A DNA stretch of 41,612 bases from an uncultured Clostridia bacterium (lineage in GTDB: Bacteria; Bacillota_A; Clostridia; TANB77; CAG-508), in the NCBI GenBank assembly GCA_944390995.1, contig CALXSA010000007.1:1-41612 (forward strand), in the 5' to 3' direction. A program made the translations under genes and the position numbers. The notes beneath the pieces are model-generated. The model searched no databases. It had not been told where the DNA came from and saw only the letters and a list, made by a program, of their open reading frames with translations. Shown piece after piece: positions 1 through 7,640 of this stretch (positions are counted from its first letter, which is position 1; each line of letters starts with the position of its first letter).

Positions 1-2
1 GA

Positions 3-620
3 AGATGTGAGGCTTGCAATGGAGATGGAATTCTTAAGATAGAAATGCACTTTTTACCAGATATCTATGTACCTTGTGAAGTATGTAAAGGAAAAAGATA
101 CAACAAAGAAACTTTAGAAGTAAAATATAAAGGAAAGACAATATCTGATGTGCTTGACATGACTGTAGAAGAAGCATTGGAATTCTTTAAGAATTTACCT
201 AGAATAAAAAACAAAATCCAAACACTATATGACGTGGGATTAGGATATATTAAACTTGGACAACCTTCTACAACTCTTTCAGGAGGAGAAGCACAACGTA
301 TAAAGCTTGCTACCGAACTATCTAAAAAAGCAACTGGAAAAACATTATACATCTTAGATGAGCCTACTACTGGACTTCATATAGCAGACGTACACAGATT
401 GGTTGATATTTTGCAAAGATTAGTAGACACAGGAAATAGCATAATTGTAATTGAGCATAATTTAGACTTGATAAAAACAGCTGATTACATAATAGACTTA
501 GGACCAGAAGGCGGAGACGGTGGTGGAGAGATAGTTGCAGTTGGCTCACCAGAACAAATTGTAAAAAATGATAGAAGTTATACAGGAAAATTTTTGAAGA
601 AATATCTGGAAAAGCAGTAA
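3..620 (+). CDS. uvrA: UvrABC excinuclease subunit A, C-terminal part (truncated by window edge)
   Basis: This is the DNA-damage recognition ATPase of nucleotide excision repair, which loads UvrB at lesions. The frame is open from base 3 and reads R-C-E-A-C-x-G-D-G before the first internal Met. That is the end of the UvrA zinc-binding segment, and the [10 protein letters not shown] cysteines follow. Further on are the ABC signature ([13 protein letters not shown]) and Walker B ([12 protein letters not shown]) of the second ATPase half, then an H-loop histidine (VIEHN) and the usual [11 protein letters not shown] tail. The stop at 618-620 gives a normal C-terminus, so only the upstream part is outside the window. 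Assignment by sequence recognition is secure. Confidence 0.97.
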   Translation, partial: RCEACNGDGILKIEMHFLPDIYVPCEVCKGKRYNKETLEVKYKGKTISDVLDMTVEEALEFFKNLPRIKNKIQTLYDVGLGYIKLGQPSTTLSGGEAQRIKLATELSKKATGKTLYILDEPTTGLHIADVHRLVDILQRLVDTGNSIIVIEHNLDLIKTADYIIDLGPEGGDGGGEIVAVGSPEQIVKNDRSYTGKFLKKYLEKQ

Positions 621-630
621 TAACACGGAG

Positions 631-659
631 CTGTTTTTGGGGACGGAGGCAAAAAACAG
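631..659. repeat. REP-like palindrome with GGGGACGGAGGC loop (copy 1)
   Basis: CTGTTTTT and AAAAAACAG arms enclose GGGGACGGAGGC. A near-identical element lies in opposite orientation at 2769-2797. The element starts 10 bases after the uvrA stop and could double as its terminator. Similar GGGGAC-containing palindromes occur with REP-associated (Y1/RAYT-type) transposases in other bacteria. No such transposase is in this window, so the link is inference. Confidence 0.6.
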
Positions 660-666
660 TTTAAAA

Positions 667-707
667 GTAAATGTCCGCTTAGTGATTGCCACAATGCGGA
701 CATTTAC
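667..707. terminator. Perfect 12-bp hairpin downstream of uvrA
   Basis: Arms GTAAATGTCCGC (667-678) and GCGGACATTTAC (696-707) pair perfectly around a 17-base loop. A second stem with the same GTCCGC/GCGGAC core is at 5672-5740. It lacks a strong U tract on the plus strand, so it may be a terminator or another small dispersed palindrome. Confidence 0.5.
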
Positions 708-741
708 ATGTTTTGACCCAAAATAACCTTTACGAAACAAC

Positions 742-816
742 TTATTTATTGTTGTTTTCGTTTTGTTTTCCATTATTTTTCTTGTTGTTCTTTTTTGAAT
801 TATTATTTTCTGCCAT
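742..816 (-). CDS. Tiny Asn/Lys-rich peptide (24 aa), hypothetical
   Basis: A 24-codon frame on the minus strand starts at ATG 816 with a very good ribosome site (GGAGGTG at 824-830, 7 bases upstream) and ends at TAA. The peptide begins MAENNNSKKNNKK and consists almost only of Asn, Lys, Glu, Gln and Ser. The composition resembles minor small acid-soluble or other tiny spore proteins, but there is no motif to prove it. The 3' end can fold (CGAAAACAAC against GTTGTTTCG), which fits a terminator. The strong Shine-Dalgarno is the main reason for calling it. Confidence 0.5.
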   Translation of the reverse strand: MAENNNSKKNNKKNNGKQNENNNK

Positions 817-884
817 ATTGAAGCACCTCCAATCTTAATATGAGTATGTACAAATTTTAAAAAAATATACATTCTTTATTTTAT

Positions 885-943
885 AAAAAAAATTTCGTTT
901 TGGGGACAGGTCTCACAGCGAAATTTTTTTCGTTTTGGGGACA
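885..943. repeat. GGGGACA direct repeat / REP-like palindrome
   Basis: The 16-mer TTTCGTTTTGGGGACA occurs at 893-908 and again at 928-943. An inverted pair, AAAAAAATTTCG (886-897) and CGAAATTTTTTT (919-930), forms a hairpin whose loop holds GGGGACAGGTCTC. It belongs to the same broad GGGGAC class as the elements at 631 and 2769 but has a different arm sequence. Confidence 0.55.
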
Positions 944-971
944 CATATAAAATACATTAATGGAGTTTTAT

Positions 972-1316
972 TCATAGATTATAATAATTTTTGAAATAAT
1001 TATGTAGTTTTAGAATCCTATAAAAATCTTGTTTACAATTAACAATTTCGAAAACATAAAGAACGTTTGTCTTTTTAGATATATAATACATAATTCTATA
1101 AGTAGATTGCCTGGTCTTACGATATATCAATTCACGAAAGCGTCCATCCGCAATTTCTGGAATTTCTCTCCCAATATAAGGGAAGAACTCCAAATTATAG
1201 ATTCGAGAATAAATTTCTTCGATAGTATCTATAGCATTTTTGATTGAATAATTAGATAAATAATCAAACAGGCTATCAATGGAATTATGAGCCGTACTTT
1301 GTATTATAATTCTCAT
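972..1316 (-). CDS. RelE/ParE-family toxin
   Basis: This 114-residue protein has the small RelE/ParE fold pattern: an N-terminal strand and helix pair, a central PYIGREIPEI segment, then RFRELIYRKTRQSTYRIMYYI and a YVFEIVNCKQDFYR end. This matches ParE-type toxins, in which the ..YRIxYxI.. strand and the basic C-terminus are typical. The start overlaps the end of the upstream small gene by about 32 bases, the usual antitoxin-toxin arrangement. Family members act on gyrase (ParE) or on ribosome-bound mRNA (RelE). Which applies here cannot be read from sequence. The toxin class is fairly sure, the target is not. Confidence 0.75.
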   Translation of the reverse strand: MRIIIQSTAHNSIDSLFDYLSNYSIKNAIDTIEEIYSRIYNLEFFPYIGREIPEIADGRFRELIYRKTRQSTYRIMYYISKKTNVLYVFEIVNCKQDFYRILKLHNYFKNYYNL

Positions 1317-1512
1317 ACTTTCGCATCATCCTTTCTCTTGATTCTTCTAATGTCATTCCATTTCCATGGTTTATGTCTGCAACTCCTTTTGCTATTTTAA
1401 TAAGTACGTATAAATTGTACAACGAGCCAGAAAATGTACCGTCATCAGTCTTATCATTTTCTAATAATTTACTAATCTTTTCAATTGAAATATTTTCTTG
1501 AGTTTCGCTCAT
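1285..1512 (-). CDS. Putative antitoxin, partner of the RelE/ParE-like toxin
   Basis: This 75-residue acidic/basic protein lies directly upstream of, and overlapping, the toxin at 972-1316. The N-terminal half is acidic. The C-terminal half, from IAKGVADINHGNGMTLEESRERM to the basic tail, resembles antitoxin segments that wrap the cognate ParE/RelE toxin. I see no clear ribbon-helix-helix or HTH DNA-binding motif, so autoregulation of the operon is inferred from context only. A ribosome site (AAAGGTGG) lies just upstream of ATG 1512. Confidence 0.6.
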   Translation of the reverse strand: MSETQENISIEKISKLLENDKTDDGTFSGSLYNLYVLIKIAKGVADINHGNGMTLEESRERMMRKYENYNTKYGS

Positions 1513-1533
1513 AAAATTACCACCTTTCTTTAA

Positions 1534-1728
1534 CTAAATTTCAGTTTCAATTAATGACCTTATACATTCTTTGTCATTCTCGGATAAGTCATCCATACCA
1601 TAAGTGTCAATATATTTTTTTGCTACATCTTCCAAAATTTCTTTCGTACTTCGTTTAAAAATTTCTTGGTCAATGTCATAAGGTAAAGACTCAACAACTT
1701 TAATGAATTTTTCTCTTACAGGTGACAT
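1534..1728 (-). CDS. Small hypothetical protein, first gene of the toxin-antitoxin-like operon
   Basis: This 64-residue protein (MSPVREKFIKVVESLPYDID...) is preceded by AAAGGAGCTACT and lies 21 bases upstream of the putative antitoxin on the same strand, so the three genes are probably one transcript. The first part resembles the short helical start of several antitoxin-like proteins, and the rest is acidic. It could be the DNA-binding component or a second antitoxin. I do not recognise a family. Confidence 0.5.
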   Translation of the reverse strand: MSPVREKFIKVVESLPYDIDQEIFKRSTKEILEDVAKKYIDTYGMDDLSENDKECIRSLIETEI

Positions 1729-2017
1729 ATAGTAGCTCCTTTCTAAATTTTGTGTGTAATTAGTATATCATGAATTTAAAAATATTACTATGGTTTTATG
1801 TAAATATTTTGTGAACTTTAAATGTTCATCAACTGTGATGATGCAAAACTTGCAAGAAAAGACGTGTCCCTAACTTGCAAGCTATGCTAGAAAATATTAC
1901 AGAAATATTACAATTGGTCGCTTTTTTCTATGTAAAATTCTTCAGCTCCATTGCACCAGCGAATTATCTATGGTATAATAGCTTTGCAGATAGCAAAAGG
2001 TAAGGTATTCAATAAAA
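1729..2017. other. Intergenic region with paired CTTGCAAG palindromes
   Basis: This is a divergent region between the toxin-antitoxin-like operon (minus) and the kinase gene (plus). It holds two exact copies of AACTTGCAAG (1847-1856 and 1872-1881), each with the palindrome CTTGCAAG, 25 bases apart. They could pair with each other or bind a dimeric regulator. The sigma-A promoter for the kinase gene lies at its right end. Confidence 0.4.
1951..1979 (+). promoter_or_regulatory. Sigma-A promoter for the cytidylate kinase-like gene
   Basis: The -35 TTGCAC (1951-1956) and -10 TATAAT (1974-1979) are separated by exactly 17 bases. Transcription would start about 30 bases before the predicted gene. 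Confidence 0.75.
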
Positions 2018-2752
2018 ATGAAAGGAGTGCATGGGCTTAAAATAAAGCCGTGCAAATTAAGTATGAGTAGTAATATTGTAATAGGAATTGAAGGTTTAGT
2101 TGGAAGTGGCAAAACTTCTATATGTAGAGAACTTTTGAAACATATACCAAACAGCATTATTTTACATGGAGGAAATTTATACAGAGGAATTGTATACGCA
2201 TTAATGAATTCTTCTGGTAAGATTGATTTGAACAATCTAACTGACAATATTAAGAATGTTGATATAAAAAATGTAATGGAATTATTAAAAATTGAATTTA
2301 AAATTGAAAATAGGGAGACGGTTGTTTATGCAAACGGTGTAAAGCTTGATGAAGCCAAATTGCAGTCTGAAGAAAATTCGTTGGCTGTTTCTATGGCGGG
2401 AAAAAATGCAAACAACCAAGCTTTTTATGAGTTTGCAAGAAAATTGATTGATGGCTATAAAGAAAAATTTAATGTGATTGTGTCTGGTAGAGATTTAATG
2501 CAGATTTATCCGAAGCTAGATTATCACTTTTTTATAGAGGCTTCGCTTGAAGAAAGAATACAGCGAAAAATGCATCAGTATGGCAATGATGCTAATTATG
2601 ATGGAACTAAGGATAATATTGAAAAAAGGGACAAGTTGCAAAAAGCGGCTGGATATTATAAGATATATGAGCAAACAATAAAAGTTGATGTGACTGATTG
2701 TAAAAGTGCAGAGGAGTCTGCATTAAAGGTTTTAAAGTTTATAGAAATATAG
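2018..2752 (+). CDS. Cytidylate kinase-like P-loop nucleotide kinase
   Basis: The protein has the CMP-kinase plan. A P-loop reads IGIEGLVGSGKTS, then comes GGNLYRGIVYALM (compare GAMYRAVTYA in Cmk), a lid-region VSGRDLMQIYPKLDYHFFIEAS-EERIQRK, and NIEKRDKLQ...VDVTDCKS at the end. Cmk phosphorylates CMP and dCMP. The sequence is divergent, so it may be a specialised paralogue. The start is uncertain. ATG 2018 is used here, but AAAGGAG at 2021-2027 is a ribosome site for an internal four-codon ORF (ATG 2031, MGLK, stop) in another frame, and the family-like protein really begins near ATG 2063. A short upstream ORF could therefore modulate translation. Confidence 0.7.
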   Translation: MKGVHGLKIKPCKLSMSSNIVIGIEGLVGSGKTSICRELLKHIPNSIILHGGNLYRGIVYALMNSSGKIDLNNLTDNIKNVDIKNVMELLKIEFKIENRETVVYANGVKLDEAKLQSEENSLAVSMAGKNANNQAFYEFARKLIDGYKEKFNVIVSGRDLMQIYPKLDYHFFIEASLEERIQRKMHQYGNDANYDGTKDNIEKRDKLQKAAGYYKIYEQTIKVDVTDCKSAEESALKVLKFIEI

Positions 2753-2766
2753 AGTTGTTTTGTGAT

Positions 2767-2800
2767 TCCTGTTTTTTTGCTCCGTCCCCAAAAACAGGAA
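2767..2800. repeat. REP-like palindrome with TCCGTCCCC loop (copy 2, inverted)
   Basis: Arms TTCCTGTTTTT (2767-2777) and AAAAACAGGAA (2790-2800) enclose TTGCTCCGTCCC. It is the reverse complement of the 631-659 element with one or two changes. It lies between the kinase gene and murD and could attenuate read-through. Confidence 0.6.
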
Positions 2801-2831
2801 AATATGAAAGAATGTATGGAGGTTAAAATAG

Positions 2832-4229
2832 ATGGAAAATTTAAAGTTAAAAGCTTTTGAGAACAATGTTAAGGGAAAGAGAGTTGCAGTTATAGGTCTT
2901 GGAGTAAGCAATATCCCTTTAATTGATTATTTACATAATTTAGATGCACGTGTTACAGCGTTTGATGAGAGAGATGAGGCAAAAATTGACCAAGATATAA
3001 TTGAGAAAATTAGAAACTATGGTTTTGATTTGGTTACTGGAAAGAATGCATTACATTTTTTAAGGGGCTTTAATATTATATTCCGTTCTCCTAGTTGCCT
3101 TCCAACAACGTTGCAATTAAAGTCAGAGCAAAAGAGGGGAGCAATAGTTACATCTGAGATTGAAATGCTTATGAATGTGTGCCCTTGCAAAATTATTGGT
3201 GTTACTGGAAGTGATGGAAAGACTACAACTACAACTTTAATATATGAGATTTTAAAGGCAGGAGGATATAATTGTCATTTAGGAGGAAACATTGGTATCC
3301 CGCTTTTTACGCAGGTTAAGGACTTCAAAGAGGATGACATTGTTGTTTTAGAATTAAGTAGTTTTCAATTAATGGGGATGGAGATTAGTCCTGATATATC
3401 TGTAATTACAAACATTTCACCAAATCACTTGGATAAACACGGTTCATATAAGGAGTACATAGAAGCTAAAAAGACAATATTTGAATATCAAGATAAGGAC
3501 TGTAAAGTTGTATTAAATTATGATAATGATATAACAAGAGATTTAGCTAAAGAAGCTCCTGGAAAGGTTGAATTTTTCAGCAGGAAGAAGAAGCTTGAAG
3601 ATGGCGTTATTTGTGATAAGGGCATTATTAAAGAGTGCGAAGATGGCGTAAGAAAGCATATTTTGGATGTGAAAGATATTCACTTGAGGGGAGTTCATAA
3701 TTACGAAAATATATGCGCAGCAATTGCAGCAACATCAGGCTTGGTAGATAGCCAAATTCAAGCAAAAGCAATTTGCGAATTTAAAGGAGTTGAGCATAGA
3801 TTAGAGTTTGTGAGAGAGATTGATGGTGTTAAATGGTATAACGATTCTATTGGAACTAGCCCTACAAGGACTATTGCGGGTCTTAATTCTTTTAAAGAGA
3901 AGATTGTTCTAATTGCAGGTGGATATGACAAGAATTTAGATTACACTCCTTTGGCAAAACCTATTTTGAAAAAGGTTAGTAAATTAATTCTTTTTGGCGC
4001 AACATCGAGAAAAATATATGATGCCCTTATGCAGGAAATAGTTGATACGGATATTGTTTTCCCGGTATATCATTGCCAAAATTTGAAGCAGTGTGTAGAT
4101 AGGGCAAGAAAATATGCAGCGCCGGGAGAAGTTGTGTTATTTTCGCCTGCAAGTGCAAGTTTTGATATGTTTAAAAACTTTGAGGAACGAGGAGAAAAGT
4201 TTAAGGAATTAGTTAATAATTTGGAATAA
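2832..4229 (+). CDS. murD: UDP-N-acetylmuramoylalanine--D-glutamate ligase
   Basis: MurD adds D-glutamate to UDP-MurNAc-L-Ala in the cytoplasm during peptidoglycan precursor synthesis. The 465 residues match normal MurD length. An N-terminal Rossmann-like domain starts VAVIGLGVSNIPL. The central ATP-binding loop is GVTGSDGKTTTT, followed by GGNIGIPLF and ELSSFQL. The Mur-ligase segment TNISPNHLDKHGS is present, and the C-terminal domain begins at GVEHRLEFV with NDSIGTSPTRT and ends LFSPASASFDMFKNFEERGEKF. ATG 2832 follows TGGAGGT. It stands apart from the usual mur/dcw cluster, which is common in Clostridia. Confidence 0.95.
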   Translation: MENLKLKAFENNVKGKRVAVIGLGVSNIPLIDYLHNLDARVTAFDERDEAKIDQDIIEKIRNYGFDLVTGKNALHFLRGFNIIFRSPSCLPTTLQLKSEQKRGAIVTSEIEMLMNVCPCKIIGVTGSDGKTTTTTLIYEILKAGGYNCHLGGNIGIPLFTQVKDFKEDDIVVLELSSFQLMGMEISPDISVITNISPNHLDKHGSYKEYIEAKKTIFEYQDKDCKVVLNYDNDITRDLAKEAPGKVEFFSRKKKLEDGVICDKGIIKECEDGVRKHILDVKDIHLRGVHNYENICAAIAATSGLVDSQIQAKAICEFKGVEHRLEFVREIDGVKWYNDSIGTSPTRTIAGLNSFKEKIVLIAGGYDKNLDYTPLAKPILKKVSKLILFGATSRKIYDALMQEIVDTDIVFPVYHCQNLKQCVDRARKYAAPGEVVLFSPASASFDMFKNFEERGEKFKELVNNLE

Positions 4230-4290
4230 TGTAGTTTTCACATTTTTGCGAATGAGTACATATTATATACAAAGTTTAAGGAGGTATAAT

Positions 4291-4947
4291 ATGTATTATC
4301 AAAATTATGAAGACTATATTAGAAGTATATTAGGTTATCCTACTCAAGCGCAAAATACATACAGCAATGATTTAAACATGCAATATGAGTATATTACGCA
4401 GTCACCTAGATATAGTAGCGAGATATTAGAGCTATATCCAGAAATATACAAGATAGTTAACCCAATGGTTTGCAAGATTTGTGAGGCGAATACCAAGCCA
4501 ATCACGCGAGAGCTGATAGACCAAATGACTGAAGAAATATATTTAAACTTGGAAAATGAGCCTAGTATGAGTGAGATGGATACTGTAAATGTTAGGGTAA
4601 ATCTTCCAGAGGAGAAAAAGGATAAAGTAGAAAATAGGACGTCAAGTGCGAAAAATACACCAAGGAATAATGAAGAACCAAAAAGAATAAGAGAGAATAG
4701 ACAAAATAGAGAAGATGGCAGAATAGAAGATAGAGAGCATAGGCAATTTAGACGAAATAGAACTTTACAAGATTTGATAAGGATACTTATTTTAAATCAA
4801 TTATTAGGTGGAAATTTTAGACCGCCTCGTCCAAGACCGCCGTTTCCGGGAGGACCGGGGCCAGGTCCAAGGCCACCGTTTCCAGGAGGGCCAGGGCCTA
4901 ATCCTAGACCACCGATGAGACCAAGAGAGATTTATGGTGACATGTAA
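4291..4947 (+). CDS. Hypothetical protein with proline/glycine-rich tail
   Basis: ATG 4291 is chosen over the earlier in-frame ATGs because AAGGAGG lies just upstream. The roughly 218-residue product has a folded-looking N-terminal part (YPEIYKIVNPMVCKICEAN and DQMTEEIYLNLE). A charged Glu/Arg/Asn-rich linker follows, then a short hydrophobic patch (LIRILILNQLLGG), then repeated RPPFPGGPGPGP units in the last 40 residues. Such tails occur in surface, coat or scaffold-like proteins. No enzyme motif is visible. The sporulating context makes a spore-coat or morphogenetic role possible, but this is inference. Confidence 0.6.
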   Translation: MYYQNYEDYIRSILGYPTQAQNTYSNDLNMQYEYITQSPRYSSEILELYPEIYKIVNPMVCKICEANTKPITRELIDQMTEEIYLNLENEPSMSEMDTVNVRVNLPEEKKDKVENRTSSAKNTPRNNEEPKRIRENRQNREDGRIEDREHRQFRRNRTLQDLIRILILNQLLGGNFRPPRPRPPFPGGPGPGPRPPFPGGPGPNPRPPMRPREIYGDM

Positions 4948-5036
4948 ATGTTTGGTTTAAAGATATGGTAGATATAATTTTATGAAAGATTTAACATTTA
5001 TGGTAAAATTATGTAGGCAACAATGGAACAATTTTC

Positions 5037-5075
5037 AAAGATATGCAATTTTAATTTGCATATCTTTATTTTTTT
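5037..5075 (+). terminator. Rho-independent terminator after the Pro/Gly-tail gene
   Basis: AAAGATATGCAA (5037-5048) pairs with TTGCATATCTTT (5056-5067), followed by ATTTTTTTT. This is a clear intrinsic terminator. Confidence 0.8.
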
Positions 5076-5135
5076 TGACAATAATAAATAATGATATTTT
5101 TAAAATATCGTTATAATTAAATTTAGGAGGTTCCC

Positions 5136-5573
5136 ATGAAAGTTAAAGATTGTATGTGTAAAGAAGTGGTTTTTGTAAAGCCAGATTGTTCTACAGAGGA
5201 GTGTGCAAAATTAATGTGTGAAAATCATATTGGTTGTCTACCAGTTTGCGATAATTCAAATAAGATAGTTGGACTTATAACTGATAGAGATATTCTTTTG
5301 AGAACCGTAGGTTGTGGAAAGGAAATAAAGAACACTCCTGTCAGCGATATTATGACATGTAATGTAACTTGGTGTTCGCCAGAAACTAATGTGACTGAAG
5401 CAGAAAAGGTTATGGGAAATAACCAAATAAGAAGAATTCCTGTTATGGAAAACAACAAAATTGTTGGTATTTTAACTTTGGGTGACTTGGCTGCAAATAA
5501 GCAAGTTAATACAAACGAGGTATGTGAGACATTAGAAAATATATGTGGTTGCGATAAAAAGAATGCCGAGTAG
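5136..5573 (+). CDS. Stand-alone CBS-domain pair protein
   Basis: The 145 residues form two CBS motifs in tandem: roughly residues 1-60 (MKVKDCMCKEVVFV...GLITDRDILLR) and 70-130 (VSDIMTCNVTWCSPETNVTEAEKVM...GILTLGDLA). CBS pairs bind adenosine nucleotides or SAM and often regulate a partner. In Bacillus relatives, similar short proteins carry names such as YhcV. The C-terminus is cysteine-containing (CETLENICGCDKK), and several other Cys are scattered, which is somewhat unusual. The start has AGGAGG directly upstream. The partner cannot be deduced. Confidence 0.85.
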   Translation: MKVKDCMCKEVVFVKPDCSTEECAKLMCENHIGCLPVCDNSNKIVGLITDRDILLRTVGCGKEIKNTPVSDIMTCNVTWCSPETNVTEAEKVMGNNQIRRIPVMENNKIVGILTLGDLAANKQVNTNEVCETLENICGCDKKNAE

Positions 5574-5671
5574 AACCTATAGTTGTATTAACTAAAAATT
5601 ATAAACAAAAGGAAAACTGTTTTTTCAACATCAAGATTGCTATGCTCAAATATTTGCACATAATGTGGCAA

Positions 5672-5740
5672 CGAACAATAATGCGGACTTTACAATTCTA
5701 TAAGCAGAGAAAATGTATAAGAAAGTCCGCTGTTGTTCGG
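5672..5740. terminator. Long interrupted hairpin between CBS gene and AI-2E gene
   Basis: CGAACAA (5672-5678) pairs with TTGTTCG (5733-5739), and GCGGACTTT (5683-5691) pairs with AAAGTCCGC (5722-5730), around a 30-base loop, followed by GTTTTAAG. It is a terminator or a dispersed palindrome. It shares the GTCCGC/GCGGAC core with 667-707. Confidence 0.5.
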
Positions 5741-5858
5741 TTTTAAGTTTACGAACGCTGTAAGAAAGTACAATACAAAAATCATAGTGTTTGTTTATGT
5801 ATAAAAACTTTACAAATTGCATAAAATATAATTAGGACAAGTTGTAAAGGAGATACAT

Positions 5859-6954
5859 ATGGTAATAGACATGAATTATTGGCACAAGGTAATAAAAAAC
5901 ATTATTATTTTAGCTGTTAGCATAGTTGGCGTATACTTGGCATTTAAGCTAGCTGTTTTTTACATGCCTTTTTTGATTGCCTTTATTCTTTCTTTAATGC
6001 TTGAGCCGATAATCAGATTTATTATGAGAAAGGCGAAGCTTACAAGAAAAGTAAGTTCAATAATTGTGTTTATTATTGCAATTGCAATTATTGCTGGTCT
6101 GCTTGTTTGGGGAATTACTACTCTTATTGCAGAAACAAGTAATTTACTTCAAAATATTAATTCGTATATTGATATGGGGTACGGCATTTTTCAAGATATT
6201 GTTTCAAGAATAGATTTAAGCAAAATAAATATTCCACAGGATGTAATGAATGTAATTCAGAATTCTGGTTTAGAGTTTCTAGATACAATCACAGAATGGG
6301 CAAAAGGAGCTTTAACAAAAGTAATTCAATTTATAACTTCAGTCCCAACAATTGGAGTTTACACAGGTATTGCACTGATTGCACTTTATTTTATGTGTGT
6401 TGATAAAATTTACATGATTGACCAAATGGAGCATCATTTGCCAGAAACATGGGTAAAAAGGATAGGTGTACATCTAAAGGCTATTGTTAAATCACTTGGA
6501 GGATATTTAAAAGCAGAATTTATATTAGTTTTAATATCTTTCTTTATATCTTTAGTTGGGTTATACATTTTTTACTTTATGGGCTGGAACATACAATTTC
6601 CACTAATAATAGCAATTCGGAATTGCTTTTGTAGATGCACTTCCAATTTTTGGCTCAGGAGCCGTAATGATACCATGGGCTGGAATTCTAGCATTTTCTG
6701 GAGATTTTAAACTCGCAATAGGTATATTTATTTTGTGGTGCATAATGAGTATTGTTAGGCAGCTTATTGAGCCAAGAATTGTGTCAGGACAAATAGGAAT
6801 TCATCCAATTTTTACTCTTATTGCAATGTATACAGGTTTTAAGTTTATAGGAGTTTGGGGGTTACTATTAGGACCTATTATTTTGATAATTTTAAAAAAT
6901 ATTTATGGGACTTTGTTGGAGAAGGGGTTGATTAGGTCCATCCTCGAAAGATAA
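5859..6954 (+). CDS. AI-2E family transporter, interrupted by an extra C (frameshift at 6618)
   Basis: Together the two frames give a full AI-2E/TqsA-type membrane protein of about 364 residues with seven or eight hydrophobic segments. Typical motifs are FYMPFLIAFILSLMLEPI near the N-terminus and FGSGAVMIPWAGI, RQLIEPRIVSGQIGIHP and LLGPI in the C-terminal half. Family members export small molecules or ions in exchange for protons; the name does not prove autoinducer transport. The first frame runs 5859-6710 and the second is open past 6619. Removing the C at 6618 restores IIAIGIAFVDALPIFGSGA, where the glycine is expected. Without a shift, translation continues about 30 codons out of frame. 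AAAGGAG precedes the start. Confidence 0.8.
6617..6624 (+). other. Frameshift site 1: extra C before Gly GGA (T-C-GGA-ATT)
   Basis: In the zero frame the codon at 6618-6620 is CGG. Skipping C6618 gives GGA ATT GCT TTT, which continues the conserved family sequence. It shares its form with the sites at 20151, 21278 (minus) and 32164. Confidence 0.85.
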
Positions 6955-6958
6955 AAGG

Positions 6959-7085
6959 CTGTTTGAAAGATAATTGCTTTTGGCGTTGTTGAACTACGCG
7001 TCGAAAGTCCTTTGGCGTGGCAACAAGCACGCCTGCGGCTTTCTAGCTTGTTCGCCTAGCCAAAAGGCAATTCTTTTTCAAACAG
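6959..7085. mobile_element. MITE-like long imperfect hairpin
   Basis: The ends are inverted: CTGTTTGAAA (6959-6968) against TTTCAAACAG (7076-7085). Inside, GCTTTTGGCG pairs with CGCCTAGCCAAAAGGC, and further imperfect pairing runs inward (GAACTACG.. with CTTTCTAGCTTGTTCG). It is much richer in G and C than its surroundings, has no credible gene, and lies 5 bases after the AI-2E stop. This looks like a non-autonomous miniature element, though a large structured terminator is an alternative. No target duplication is obvious. Confidence 0.55.
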
Positions 7086-7117
7086 GGAGTAGTGTGTATA
7101 AGTGTAATTCTATAAAA

Positions 7118-7147
7118 TTAAAGGAGCTCCAACCGGAGCTCCTTTTG
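7118..7147 (-). terminator. Terminator of the 7155-7496 gene
   Basis: AAAGGAGCTCC and GGAGCTCCTTTT pair perfectly around AACC. On the minus strand the stem is followed by TTTAATTTTATAG, so it ends the transcript of the minus-strand gene. The symmetrical A/T flanks could also stop plus-strand transcription. Confidence 0.75.
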
Positions 7148-7154
7148 GAGAAGA

Positions 7155-7496
7155 TTACCATTCAATCTTCTTGACGTTGTACTTTACGTGTTCGTCTGTG
7201 TCCATTACCACTTGGCAAAGGACTGTGGTTGTGTTTGCTTGGGCGTAGAAGTAAAAATAAGATTCTTCCACTACATCCAATGGTCTCTGGGACACATCAT
7301 CGTCGTTGATGTCAAAGTCCAATTCATTCAGGTTACCTTCTACTTCTACATAGTCGGGAATGAAATCAGTGATTTCTTTCAATTCCGCTGGGGTAACATA
7401 GACTTGAGTCTTCAAGCTAATCTCCCGAGCTACCTCACGAAGGTCAGGTCGTAAATCTTCCTTGGACTTATGTGTTGCTACGAAGCCTCCGAACAT
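7155..7496 (-). CDS. Hypothetical protein with foreign-looking codon use
   Basis: The 113-residue acidic protein starts MFGGFVATHKSKEDLRPD and ends NVKKIEW. An excellent ribosome site (AGGAGG) lies 8 bases before the ATG. I recognise no family. The length and alternating charged and aromatic pattern suggest a small globular cytoplasmic protein. Codon use differs from neighbours: many GTC, CTC, ACC and GAC codons, visibly higher GC, and a CGG Arg codon (in REVAREIS). The genes at 32542-32901 and 39565-40917 share this look, so the three may have a common transferred origin. Confidence 0.7.
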   Translation of the reverse strand: MFGGFVATHKSKEDLRPDLREVAREISLKTQVYVTPAELKEITDFIPDYVEVEGNLNELDFDINDDDVSQRPLDVVEESYFYFYAQANTTTVLCQVVMDTDEHVKYNVKKIEW

Positions 7497-7640
7497 GATA
7501 ATTTCCTCCTACAAATAAATTATGTATACTTAAAAAGTATATACTTTAGTATAGCATAAAAATAGAGAAAAAGCAAATTTTTGCAATGTTAGAGTTCATC
7601 GATATTAAGATATAAAACCTAGTAGGACATACTAATATCA

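Noticed and set aside
6974..7174. Small plus-strand ORF in the MITE-like hairpin
   Set aside because: It lies wholly inside an inverted-repeat element and has no ribosome site; coding potential is a by-product of the repeat.
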